64,000 nucleotides of DNA from Cymodocea nodosa (lineage: Eukaryota; Streptophyta; Magnoliopsida; Alismatales; Cymodoceaceae): contig CM072336.1 in assembly GCA_036874045.1 (NCBI GenBank), positions 18,657,001-18,721,000 on the forward strand, read 5' to 3'. A model generated the notes under the pieces. The model was not told where the DNA came from and did no database searches. It worked only from the letters and a program-made list of their open reading frames with translations. The position numbers and the translations under genes were made by a program. This document shows, one piece after another, positions 1-11,650 of this stretch (positions within the stretch are counted from its first letter, which is position 1; the number at the start of each line of letters is the position of its first letter).

Positions 1-1440
1 TACTTGTCTATAATGGATCTAAAATTATACTAAGTTAAATAACTAGTCATTTCATTGCATTAATTTCTCATTTAACTAAACGTTAAGTTAACGTGTGTTT
101 TTACCGCAAAGCATGGTATGCTTTAAAGTTATATTTTCTGTATCATGAACAGTACACGTTTAGACAACTCATTAAGTTAGAGTTTTATTCGTATAGAGGT
201 CACGTGAGAACTCATTAAGTTAGAGGCTTAAAGGTTAAAATAGGTCACGTGAGAACTCGTTAAGTTAGTGAGTAAAAGAAGAGATGAACTCGTTAAGTTA
301 GTGTTATACACGTGGTGAAATTAAAGGTTACGAATGTTATATTGTATCACGTGAGTTGCACATGTTTAACTCGTTAAGTTAACATAACTGCACACGTTGA
401 GTTGCTATATTGAACACTAAGGCAATGTGTTAGGTTAGTGTTATAAACTTAAGTTGTTATTTTTGCACGTGATAAAATTCTTATTATAAAAGCATTTGTT
501 TATCACTGGTTCATTGAGTTATCGTAACACAACAGAGTTGGTTCGTTGAGTTATCGTAATACCACGAAGCTGGTTCGTTGAGTTAGCGTAACACCACAGA
601 CTTAGTTTGTTGAGTTAGCTACAGTACTTGTCACTTGAGTTGGCACATGAGGAACTCGTTAAGTATATATCTACTTGTATTACTTGTTTAGTTAAAATTA
701 AAGTAATGACTTCTTATTGCACTTGATGAAAAATTTTGGACGAGAAAGTTTATTTTGCAGGAAATTTTTCAGAGATCTAGGATTGATGATTAAAGTAAAT
801 TCGAGAAGAAAACATAGGTCAGAACGTGTGTATTTCGATGAAGGAAAAAGAAAAGACATTAAGAAGTGGAAAACTAGTAGTGATTAAATGTGGAGGATAT
901 GCATGAAATGAATATACAATATAAAAAGCATAGAATTCTCGTTGATCAGTTATCCCTACACATAAAATGAAAAATCTTTTGAGGGATCAAAAACACCTTT
1001 CGGGGAAAAGCTCTCAAATGGAAGAAAATTCAATGAAGCAGAAAGATGTAGGATTTATGTCACTAAAGATCTGAAGTATTAGGAGAAAGCAAATTCGGTG
1101 AAGCAGAGAAAGACAAGATACTCATCACTGAAGAATTGCTGGAGAAGAAAAAGAAGAAGAAGAAGAAAGATCTCAAACAGGGGGAAACATTTTAAATTCT
1201 GCACAGTAGTTTTCTCTATTTGTAGTTATGAAATTGTATAAATGAAACATGGTATCGATATATAATTGCATCTACAATTTCTGAGGAGAATTGAATTGTA
1301 TATTGTAATTGAAACCTTGAATAAAAATGATTTTATGAAAATAGTGTCTTGACTTGTTTTTAATTTTGAAGTTTCAATTATAATCAAAAAGGTTGAAAAA
1401 CACAATTCACCGCCCTCTTATGTAGCCATATGATCCTACA
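1..1440 (+). repeat. C1 5' LTR (first about 120 bp missing)
   Basis: The window opens inside this LTR; by alignment to the 3' LTR about 120 bp are missing at its start. Bases 157-480 form a dense array of CTCGTTAAGTTA-like repeats mixed with CACGTG (G-box) sites, for example around 201, 248 and 350. A GAA-rich microsatellite lies at about 1142-1169. The LTR ends CCTACA at 1440, directly before the primer site. The promoter should lie in this LTR, but I cannot place a start site confidently. Confidence 0.92.
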
Positions 1441-1442
1441 AG

Positions 1443-1454
1443 TGGTATCAGAGC
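1443..1454 (+). promoter_or_regulatory. C1 primer-binding site, initiator tRNA-Met type
   Basis: TGGTATCAGAGC lies two bases after the LTR end and is the classic plant copia primer site complementary to the 3' end of initiator tRNA-Met. The leader from 1455 to 1638 shows nothing else I can name. Confidence 0.95.
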
Positions 1455-1638
1455 CGGTTAATAATCATTGATATAAAATTGATACCAACTTAATTAATAT
1501 CAAAGCTTATTCTACCTTCCTTGTTTTTAAACAGAAATTAATATTTGAGCATACATTTAACTTTCTTGATTTTAGGCTCAAGTTGTTTTAATGTTTTAAA
1601 CTGTTTAAAATCAAATAGGTTGAAAAATCTTAGGTAAG

Positions 1639-3895
1639 ATGGCTACTGGAAATGGTAATTTTTCTTTGTATGAATGCCAAAATCTTAATCGTCCTCCTTT
1701 ATTTAATGGAATACATTTTGAATATTGGAAATATAGGATGATAGTTTTTCTTCAAAGTATAGATCATAAGTTGTGGTTCATGATTTCTAAACCATATACT
1801 CCGTTAACTACTCCTTATAATACTTGGACAATTACTGAAAAAGAAAATAAAACTCTAAATGCTAAGGGCTTAAATATCTTATTTTGTGCATTGAGTTATG
1901 AACAGTTCAGTAAAGTGTCGACATATAAATCTACTTATGAGGTGTGGCATGATTAGAAGTTTCACATGAAGGTACTTCTCAAGTTAAAGAGACTAAGATA
2001 AATATGTTAATTCATAAGTATGAACTCTTTAAGATGCATGAAGACGAAAGTATTTTTGAAATGTTTTCCAAATTCCTAGATATCATAAATTCTTTAAAAT
2101 TCTTAGGAAAGAACTTTGAACAAAAGGATTTGGTGAGAAAAATTCTCAGATCCCTAAGTTCCAAGTGGTCTTAGAAAGTGACATCAATTCAGGAATCATG
2201 AGATTTAAATGTTTATACTATAAATGAACTTATAGGAAACTTAGCTGCTTTTGAAGTTCAATTAAATGATTCACTAAGTCACAACAAATTAAAAATGAAG
2301 AAAGAAATAGCCTTCGAAATTAATTTAGATTCTGAAATATTAACTGATTCTGACGAGGATTTGATTTTGCTAACTAGAAAATTCAAGAAAGCATGGAAAG
2401 CTAAGAAACAGCAAAGAAACATAAATGATAAACCCTCAACGTCAAAGTCACCAAATGAAAAGAATTCTTCATCTAGAAAGAATGTATGTTACAACTGCAA
2501 GAAACCTGGACATCTTTCTCCAAACTGTCCTATAAGGAAAAATGAAAAGCAAAGTAGGACAAATCAGAAGAAGACGACTTAGAAACTCAGAAAAAGTTTT
2601 ACAAGAAAAAGGCTTTGAAGGTCACTTGGGATGACACGTCAAAAGAGTTTGAATTTGAGGAATCATCATCAAAATCTTTACATTCAGAAGAAGAACAAGA
2701 GTTAGAAGACGTTGCTCATGTGTGCTACATGGCAGATGAATCTGAGGTAATATCTGATCTTGAAAGTCATTCAGATTTTAACTTTGATGAATTATTATGT
2801 GCTTACCATGCATTATTACAAAAACCTAAAGTGTGTAAACTAGAAAATAAGAATATCAAAAACTCTTTGTCCATTTTGGAAGAAGAAAATTGTTTCCTGT
2901 CTACTACTTTAGAAAAGTTTAAATGTGATAATGAAAATCATGCTAGAGATTTGCATAAATTTAGATTTAATGAATGTGTCTTGCATGAACAAATATAGAA
3001 TACAAATGCTGAAAAATTAAAGATAGAATCTGAAAATGAAATGTTGAGAAACAATATAAATGATTTTGAGTTAGAGATTGATAGATTAAAAATGAGAGAG
3101 CTAGATTTAAATTCCACCATTGAGAAATGGAATTTAAGTTAGACTAAGTTAGACAAACAAACTAGTACCCCTACAGTGTCATATAAATTTGGCTTATGAT
3201 TTGACTATCCTAAATATCCAGAATCTCAAGCCAACAAAGGATTTATTAGTTGCAATTCAAGTAAATCTAAGATTAAAATTCCTTTTATCATGAAATAAGG
3301 TAATAAATATGTAGAAGTAGGTACTTCAAGGGATGAATCATGCAGTAATAATATAAATCAATGTGATTTGTCTAAATGTACTTCTAACATGACTATTAAT
3401 GTTTCTAAAAATCTTGTTTCTTGTTTTGGAAATTTAGTTTCTAATGTTTCTAAAACTTCAGACAATCGTAGTAAATTGAAAATTTAGAAACCTAAGTATG
3501 AAATTCAAAACACTAGTATTAGACCAATTACTGGTTTTGCATGTTCTTTATCTGAAAATTCTTATGCAAAAAAAGATTTTGTATGTACTGAAAATTTAAA
3601 TACAAGTACAAAATCTTGGTATAAACTTACTGAAATGTATGAGCATGACCAAAATAAATTAACATCTGATAAAAATCAGTTTGGTCTTGGTTATACTACA
3701 TCTGAAAACAAAAGGAATGATTATAAGAGCAATAATGCTATACGTGAGTATGAAGCTAATGATAAATCAATAGTACTTACAACTAATAAGAATGTAAATG
3801 ATAATGTTGAATTGTTTTTAAACAAAAAGAAGAAATATGTGTTTAATGAACTTGGTCCTCAACAACATTGGGTACTAAGAAACAGTTCTCCTTAA
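1639..3895 (+). pseudogene. gag: C1 gag (copia/Sirevirus type), broken
   Basis: Starts at ATG 1639 with an MATGNGNFSLYE N-terminus shared with C2. A one-base loss near 1950 (GGCATGATTAG, against GGCATGCATTAG in C2) shifts the frame after about 105 residues. Later stops are mostly CAG or CAA turned into TAG or TAA, for example near 2173 and 2996. The zinc knuckle CYNCKKPGHLSPNC at 2487-2528 is intact, followed by a lysine-rich stretch, an acidic serine-rich stretch and a long coiled-coil-like region (about 2800-3150). The role would be particle assembly and RNA binding. It is followed without a spacer by protease. Confidence 0.9.
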
Positions 3896-3925
3896 TTTGT
3901 TTTCTAGGAGGAAACAACGTCAAAA

Positions 3926-5623
3926 TGGATCTTGAATAGTGGAGCATCAAGTCACATGACTAGACAAAAAAGTCTACCGAAAAATTTTACAAATACCAAG
4001 AAAGGAAGTGTAACATTTGGAAACAAAAGCAAGGATAAAATCATAGGTATGAGCAATGTTCAAATAACTCCTACTAGTGCTATTTCGAATGTACTATATG
4101 TAGAAAACCTAGGATTTAACTTGATGAGTGTTATAAAACTAACTGATAATGGATATTATGTATTATTTGAAGATGATGTATGCAAAATTATTGATAAAAG
4201 TACAGATGAACTTAAGTTTATTGCTAAAAGAAAAGGTTTTGTATGTATTTTATCTTTACCTTCTGGTGTAGTTGATTTAAATTCATGTTTGCTAGTTGAA
4301 ACTAGTGATGCATATCTATGGCATAGAAGGATCGGGCATATAAATATGAAACTATTGCATAAATTATCTAGAAAACATTTAGTGAGAGATTTACCAAAGA
4401 TTAAATACTCAAAGGACTTTATGTGTGATGCATGTGAGTTAGGTAAACTTCACAAAAACTCTTTCAAATCCAAAATTGATATATCAAGCAAGAGAGTCTT
4501 AGAACTTATACATATGGATCTATTTGGACCAACAAGAATCATGAGTCTTGGTGGTTAACGGTATGTATTTATTTTTGTAGATGACTTCTCTAGATACACT
4601 TGAGTATATTTTCTAGCATCTAAGACAAAAATTTTTGAAAAGTTTAAAATGTTTTGCAATCTTGTTGAAAATGAACAAAGTGTCTCTATTCAAAAACTTA
4701 GGAGTGATCATGGTACTGAATTTGAAAATGATCAAATGGATAATTACTGTAAAGATCGTGGCATTAATCATAGATTTTCTTTTCCAAGAGCATTGTCTCA
4801 AAATGGTGTTGTTGAGAGAAAGAATAGATCACTTCAGGAAATGGCCAGAACTATGTTAAATGAACATAATTTACCTCAAAATCTTTGGGCTGAAGCAGTA
4901 AATACAGCTTGTTATGTTATTAACAGAAGTCACTTAAGACCTCATGTTAATAAATCTCCTTTGGAAATTATGTTTGATAGGGTTCCAAAAATTTCCTATA
5001 TGAAATCATTTGGTTGCAAGTGTTTTATTCTTAATACTAAGGATAAACAGGATAAATTTCAAGTCAAAGTAGATGAAGAAAGTTTTGTAGGTTACTCTAC
5101 TAAAAGTAAAGCCTATGGTGTATATAACAAGACTTTTAGAACTATTGAAGAAACCCTCCATGTAAGCTTCAATGAATATTCTTTTAGAGAATCTCAATCT
5201 AAAGCTGATAATGATGATATGATCAATTTCCCAAAAGAATTAGAGATCAATAGAGAGATTGAAGATTTATCTAAGAAAATCAAAAATATGAACGTCAATG
5301 ATCAAACTAATGATCAAAGTGATGTACCTTCCGATGTTGATGAGAATATTAAGGAGAATCATAGAAATTGGCATTATTCTTCGTCACATCCCATCACTCA
5401 AGTCATTGGCAATATTAATGAGGGAGTTAAAACTAGAGCTTTAGTTAATTTAAATAGTTTGTGTATGTTTGTTTCTATGGTGGAATCAAAGAATATAGAA
5501 GAATCATTATTTGATGAAAATTGGATAGTAGCAATGCAAGAAGAACTAAATCAATTCATTAGAAATGATGTTTGGGAATTAGTTTCTCCACCAGAAAATC
5601 AATCCGTAATAGGTACAAAGTAG
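3926..5623 (+). pseudogene. pol: C1 pol N-terminal part: protease and integrase
   Basis: The protease site reads WILNSGASSHM at 3926; the catalytic Asp is replaced by Asn (AAT, 3935-3937). Next comes the GAG-pre-integrase region with its H...H...CDAC metal-binding pattern (about 4320-4440). The integrase core has Asp at 4517 (MDLFGP), Asp at 4706 (SDHGTEF) and Glu at 4814 (VVERKNR); the last two are 35 residues apart, the expected D-35-E spacing. Stops fall near 4556 and at 4603, where TGG has become TGA. The frame from 4649 stays open to 5623. With a mutated protease and broken frame this copy should be inactive. Confidence 0.9.
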
Positions 5624-7013
5624 ATATTTAGAAACAAAACTTATGAGACTGGTCAAGTTATAAGGAACAAAGTTAGATTAGTTGCACAAGGGTATACACA
5701 AGAAGGACTAGATTATGATGAAACATTTGCTCCTATGGCTAGGTTAGAAAGTATTAGAATATTATTGGCCTATGCTTGCTATATGGATTTTAAACTATAT
5801 CAAATGGATGTTAAGAGTGCATTTCTAAATGGTTTAATTAATGAAGAAGTTTATGTAAAACAGCCACTTGGATTTGAAGATATGAATAATCCTAACTATG
5901 TGTATAAACTGAAGAAAGCCTTATATGGTTTGAACCAGGCACCGAGATCGTGGTATGAAAGATTATCTACTTTTTTAATAGAACAAGGTTATATCATGGG
6001 AAAAGTAGATCATACTATATTTATCAAGAGAGCTAGTAAAGATCAGATTGTTGTTCAAATATATGTGGATGATATAATCTTTGGAGTAACTTCTAACAAA
6101 TTGATAAAAATATTTTCTGAAGAGATGGCTAGTCAGTTTGAAATGAGTATGATAGGAGAGCTTTCATATTTTCTAGGACTTCAAATTAAGCAAATGGATA
6201 AAGGTATATTTTTAAATCTAGAAAAATATGCAGATGAAAGGCTTAAGAAATTTAATTTTAGTGATACAAGGATTCGAGAAACTCCTATGAGTACTTCTTT
6301 AAAGTTAGATATTGATGACATAGGAAAATCAATAGATCAAAGAAAATAGAGAAGTATGATTGGTTCTTTACTTTATTTGACAACTAATAGACTTGATATT
6401 ATGTTTGCTGTGTGTGCTTGTGCTAGATTTCAATCTAATCCTAAAGAATCACACTCAATTGCTGTTAAAAGAATATTTAGATATATACAAGGAACTAAAA
6501 ACCTTGGTTTTGTATTATTCTAAGGATAGTTCAATAGATCTTATAGGATATACTGATGCTGATTATGTAGGATCTAAATCTGATAGAAAAAGTACCAGTG
6601 GCACATGTCAATTATTGGGAAATAACTTGGTGTCATGGTTTAGTAAAAAGCAAAACTGTGTAGCACTTTCAACCATAGAAGCTAAATATGTTGCTGTTGC
6701 ACTATGTTGTACTCGGATTCTATGGATAAGGCAAACTTTAGAAGATTTTGGATTATCCTATGATACAACTGAGATTTATTGTGATAGTAGTTTTGCAATA
6801 AATATTTCCAAAAATCTTGTATTACATTCTAGAGCAAAGCATATAGAGGTTAGACATCATTTTCTAAGAGATAACATAATTAAAGGAAAAATTAAATTAG
6901 GATTTGTGTCTAGTAAAAATCAATTAGCTAATATATTTACAAAACCTCTATATGAAAATACATTCTGCAACTTAAGATTAAATTTGGGTATTTGTAGGCT
7001 ATGTGATGTGTAA
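5624..7013 (+). pseudogene. pol: C1 pol C-terminal part: reverse transcriptase and RNase H
   Basis: Starts where TGG became TAG (5621-5623) in the conserved GTKW stretch. RT motifs seen: QMDVKSAFLNG (about 5802), VYKLKKALYGL (about 5909) and the catalytic YVDD at 6062-6073. RNase H follows with GYTDADYVGS (about 6546), SKKQNCVALST and the IEA box. The C-terminus ends NLGICRLCDV before a stop at 7011-7013. There is a stop at 6347 and a frameshift near 6500. This is standard copia order after integrase. Confidence 0.92.
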
Positions 7014-8606
7014 AATGCTTAAACTCCACATAAAAAGATAAATTTTGTTGATGATGTTGTTTACCTCATAGATATTATATATATATTATAAATATCTAAG
7101 TAATATCTATTTTGCTACATAAGATACTATGTATTTATTGTAATATTATAGTAGTATCTTATTGATTTTAAGTATTTTGTCAAGTTTAATGGTTTTCAAA
7201 ATTTTAAGTGGAAGTGTAAATGAAAAACATTAAATACCTCTGAAATCTTGAAATTTTGATTAAATGTTTTCTTTGGATCAATGAAAGTGCATATGATCAT
7301 ACATGAATTTGACTTGATTGATTAAACTTGTAGAATAATTTTTATGTAAATCATCTTAAACTATTAATCAAAAGTATGAGCTATTGATAGTGATTCATAT
7401 TTTCAGTAAAATCATAGACGTAAAAATTGTATGAGATTTGTGTTTTATTGCATCTATATTAATGAGATACATATATACTATGCTTAAAATGAAAAGTGCT
7501 TACAAAGTAAAAATCTTTGAGAGTTTATTGATCAATTTAATCACGAGCCTTTTGTACTTGAGTAGATAGGTATGTAAGGATTGTTGTTCTGAAAAAGGAC
7601 TCTTTAAATCTGGCAACCTAAGGTCTTGATCAGACCTGGGATTGTTGACTGAAAGCTCATTACATGGGTACATTAGAAAGCTCTTATATGATTCAAGCTT
7701 TTCAAACTAACTTTTTAAGAAAATTATTAATATTTACTATTTTGAAAAGATAAAAGTTGTTTCATTAAATACAGATATCTTTGAATCGAATATAGTTTCT
7801 ACAAATTTGATTGCTGATTTATTGAATCAACTTTAGTACTTTTGAAAATGTTTATTTGACTTACATTCTTTTATTCTCCTTGAGTTAATCATATTAAATT
7901 TAAAGTTATGTTTTGATTCATATACGGTTAGAGTTGATTCTTGAAGTCATTTTTTGATGAATTCAAGATGATGGAAATCTTCTAAAAAGAAATTTTAAAG
8001 TGTAGCTATAATTAACATCTATTTTATACAAATATATTTTGTATGTTATTGAATATATTTGAAGTATATTTGTAGGGGGAGGAATTACAATGTCCAAAAC
8101 AGATTAATATAATTTAGAATATAAATCTTGGTTAATCTGAGTTTAGTCCTCTTAAGATCTTGATGAAACAATTTAAAAGACAAACAAACTATTTTAGATT
8201 CATAAAAAGAATATTAGAATAGTTTACAATGTTCTCAAGATGATGTTATATAAGTTAATTTTAGCTTATGTGTTGTCTTCGAAAGATTTCAGTAGAAAGC
8301 ATCTAAAACTTCTTTGTTTGGTAAGGTATACTAATTGAACGTTATGTTACGTAAGGTAACATGTAAAACTGCCTCTAGACAGCGTTTTACTCGTTAGGTT
8401 AGTTAACTCAACGAGTTATGCTTAAATATTTCAGGTATCTTGATTTAATAAACTATATTCAATATTCATTTAAAATCTAAACCCAAGTACTATACACGTT
8501 GAGTTAGTCGCCTAAAACCCTATTTAAACACTTATTACACGGGCACTTAGGTTATTCGTAAACTTTGTCTGAAAATCTTTCTCGCTTGTTGTTATATCTT
8601 GTGACG
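7014..8606 (+). other. C1 pol-to-accessory-ORF spacer holding a 1 kb module shared with gypsy
   Basis: Non-coding. From about 7080 to 8095 it aligns colinearly with G1 at about 33480-34455 and with C3 (minus strand) at about 43650-44690. The best block is at about 7540-7700, with GGACTCTTTAAATCTGGCAA and GGGATTGTTGACTGAAAGCTC-like runs. The module ends at a purine tract near 8074 (TAGGGGGAGG). Then come AT-rich sequence and GTTAGTTAACTCAACGAG-type palindromes (8390-8420, 8498-8510) just before the accessory ORF. Confidence 0.85.
8074..8082 (+). promoter_or_regulatory. C1 internal polypurine-tract-like site
   Basis: AGGGGGAGG follows ATATTTGT. Sireviruses often carry extra purine tracts upstream of the true one. 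It marks the end of the copia/gypsy shared module; the gypsy counterpart reads ATATTTGCAGGTTGAAGAGG. Confidence 0.55.
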
Positions 8607-10885
8607 ATGGTCTCTAAGTTCTACAAAGGTCGTGGCAGAGGAAAAGGCAAAGGTAGAGGAGATGGAAAAGGAAAAGAAATAGATACTAATGAAGTTCCAT
8701 GAGCTTGGCTTAAGAAAATACTTCAAGTGGACAAAAGGTTAGCAAAAATTTATAGTGAATACTTCTTTCCTAAAGGAATACTAAATGAAGTTAGACTAGA
8801 ACTTCATAATACTAATGAAAGTATTAAATACATGGGTATTAGAAGTAAATTTGATAAAGAATACAGAATGAAGTGTGCCGAAATTACATTTTTGGAACAG
8901 TATGCTAAATATATGGAAAAAGGTGTAGGTTCATCAACTAGAATTCCTCAAACACCCATAAACGGTACAAGATTACATGCATTTGAGGAAGAACATGAAT
9001 CTGCTATTCCTACTCCTTTGTATTCAAAAGAAAAACAAACAAATATTGCTGTGGCTAAAAGAAAAGTTGAAGGACTTCGAAAGGCAGTAGCAATAGAAAG
9101 TGCCTTAGAAGAATTGAATTAGAAAACTTTTATGGAACAATTTCAAAAGAAAACAGCAATACTTGAAGAAGAGAGACTAATTTATTATAGAAGAAGAAAA
9201 GTCAGGAAAATTATGTCTAAGGAAACAAAGTCTACTGGAAAAGAAAAATCAGATGATCATTTATTTCCAAAGGACAATGTATGTCTAGACATTGTTCCTT
9301 TTAGTGCATCTGAAAAACTCATCAGTTCCGAGCATACTGAAACAGATGAAGATAATGAGACTTTATTTTCTCTTGCTAGAAAACTTGAAAAGAAATCCAA
9401 GTCAAATATAAGTTCAAGTTTTTCTATTAGTTCAAGCCTTGATGATGTAGAAATTGAACAATTAGAGCATTAGACAACTGACATAGAACAAGTTATTGCA
9501 GATATAATTGAAAATGTTGAGGAAGTAACTAGTTCACAAGATGAATTGTCTGGAGTAGCGGATATTAAAAAAGTTAAGACTCTAGAAGAGCTTAATGTCA
9601 ATCAGCCTTCTTCAGAATCTATAGAAGTAGTGTTTGAGAATTCACAACATGTATCAATGGAGATATCTGTTGAACAAAATGAACAATTATAGACAGATAC
9701 ACCAGCTATAGAATTTGTAGAAAAATTGAACTCTAACCATTCTATGGAGATTGAACAAATGAATGTTGAGCATATTGAAGATGTTCCTTACACTGTTGAA
9801 GTTGGAGAATCAAGCTTACATATGCAGCTTCAAGAAAATAAATTCTCAAAGGAACAAAATGACATTCATTTTGAAGAAGAGGTTCCTAAAGATGAATTAA
9901 ATTCTGAATCAAGGCTTCAGGTATCGCCTTCTTTGTATAAAGTATTACACATTCAAGGTAATTCAATTCATTTTAGATCTGAGGAAGCATTGCAGAAATA
10001 CAATAATCTAATTACATGTTAGATTCTACATGCTCATCCAATAAAGTTCAGAAATTTGATGGAAATAAAAGATCTTTTTGAGTTTCAAGGCTTAATTAAA
10101 TTCTTGCTAGTTGGAACAAAATGGAAACAATACAAAGAGCTCATTGCAGCCTTTTATAGCAATCTAGTCAATAATGACAATATACTACAAACTCAAATAC
10201 ATCAACAAGAGTTCATATTGTCTCCTAAATTAATTTTTGAAGTTTTGAGATTAAAAAATGAAGGTGTTGTTGTTACAAATAGATTTGACATGATCAAACA
10301 GTTGGAATGGAACATTCACTCGTTATCAAAGATTCCAAATGTATATAGTGAAATGAGGTTAATGGAAAATCTGAATGCAGAGGCAATGTTTATTGCAAAT
10401 ATCTTGCATGCCAATTTATTTTAGAGAGTCGGACACAATATGGAAGTCAATAGAAGTTGTTTATATGCAACTTATGACCTACTAAATAGAATTCAAATCA
10501 ATTGGTTTGATGTTTTCATTTCTCAACTACAGCATATGAGTTCAAAGTTATTTTTTGGTGATGTTGTATGTAGACTCCTTGCAGCCCAATTGAATTATCC
10601 AATTGGCCTTCTGAAACTAAAGGCATGAGAACTTTTAATGTAAAAGATTTGCAATGATTCCAGGCCATACATCAACCTCAACCTCATCATCAACAACAAC
10701 AACAACTAGAATGTATAGAATAGATACAATCACCTATACAGCTAAGTTATTCAATTCGAGCAGAACAGCAACCCCAGCTACCTCCTTCCCTAGATGATGT
10801 GCTTAACGAAATCAGAAATGATATTAGGCAACTAGGAGATAAAATATGTACTGCTATAAGTGATATCCTTAGGAGGGATAGATAA
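8607..10885 (+). pseudogene. C1 accessory ORF in env position (putative plant transposon protein-like)
   Basis: ATG at 8607 opens a basic Gly-Arg-Lys-rich N-terminus (residues 1-25) before a stop at 8700. The frame then runs DKRLAKIYSEYFF..., a basic YRRRKVRKIM patch (about 9187, possible nuclear signal), an acidic middle and a globular C-terminal domain (about 9950-10620) with LFEFQGLIKFLL, FYSNL and NRIQINWFDVFISQL. It ends with a Gln-rich stretch and an amphipathic tail ending at 10885. The domain pattern resembles the plant family annotated as putative plant transposon protein (Transposase_32-like), my recognition only. I see no signal peptide or membrane helix, so 'env' describes position only. 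Several in-frame stops break it. Homologues: C3, C4, and more distantly the G1 ORF. Confidence 0.82.
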
Positions 10886-11412
10886 ATGTTTGTTTGCTTG
10901 TATCTGAATACAAAATGTAATGTTTGTATTTATTGTTTGATTCTTTGAACAATACATTTTTCTATAAATGGTTCAAATTCTTATTATTGTTTACAAAAAG
11001 CTTTGCTGTAAATATGTCTCTCGTTTATATTCTATGTAATCATCTTTTTGATTAATGACAAAAAGGGGGAGAGATGTTATAAATTCAAAAGAAGAAGATG
11101 ATTATGATTTTAATTGCATATATTATAAAGGGAGATGATATTTATGTGGTTATTGTAATCTAACAAATGATAATGTAATCTAAAAGAAAATTTATTAAAA
11201 TCTGAAAGATACTTATGTAATTATTGACATCTGAAAATTTTATTTCTAAAAGGTAAAATTTTTACACAAACAATAGAAATAAACTTAAGTAAACTTAAGT
11301 CAACAAACTTGTTTACTGAATTAAAAGTTAAGCCAACGAAGGTGCTTTGTTGAATTAAATATATTTCATAATTGATTTAATATGGTTTTGTCATCATCAA
11401 AAAGGGGGAGAT
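10886..11412 (+). promoter_or_regulatory. C1 3' untranslated region with two polypurine tracts
   Basis: Contains AAAAAGGGGGAGAG at about 11060-11074 and the LTR-adjacent tract AAAAAGGGGGAGAT at 11399-11412, the probable plus-strand primer. Both follow similar context (GATTAATGAC and GTCATCATC). Between them lies a degenerate Sirevirus-type repeat region and the pair AACTTAAGTCAACAAAC / TTTGTTGAATTAAA. No ORF is supported. Confidence 0.85.
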
Positions 11413-11576
11413 TGTTGAGTATTTTGTTTTGATGATGTGTGCTGAATGAAATAATCATATTTGCTCAATTATTATTGTTTGTAAAAGTAAATTAAGAATA
11501 TCAATTAATATAGAAAAAGTTTACTAATATAAATACTTGTTTGTAAATGGATCTGAAATTATACTAAGTTAAATAA

Positions 11577-11650
11577 TGTATGCTTGGCTAGCACGACACC
11601 AGAAAACTTGTTTGGATTTCCAGCAACGCACTAGAAAAACTTGGATTTGT
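11577..11650 (-). repeat. Two primer-site-like units at the 3' edge of the solo LTR
   Basis: Read on the minus strand, the LTR end holds two units of about 34 bp, each a TTTTCT...CGT(T)GCT stretch resembling the family primer-binding site and joined by ATCCAAACAAG, the usual LTR end. The target duplication places both units inside the LTR as inserted. Confidence 0.75.

Noticed and set aside
200-700. Regularly recurring short repeats suggestive of a CRISPR-like array
   Set aside because: Units are short, degenerate and irregularly spaced with no unique spacers, and they lie inside a plant LTR promoter region.
1142-1169. GAA-rich tract as a functional purine primer
   Set aside because: It is inside the LTR, varies in length among copies and looks like a microsatellite.
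2938-3120. Antisense ORF in copia gag, repeated at 27662-27844 and 57811-57993
   Set aside because: It recurs only because the coiled-coil coding strand recurs; it is a shadow of gag.
8607-10885. A true retroviral-type envelope gene
   Set aside because: No signal peptide, cleavage site or membrane helix can be seen in any copy.
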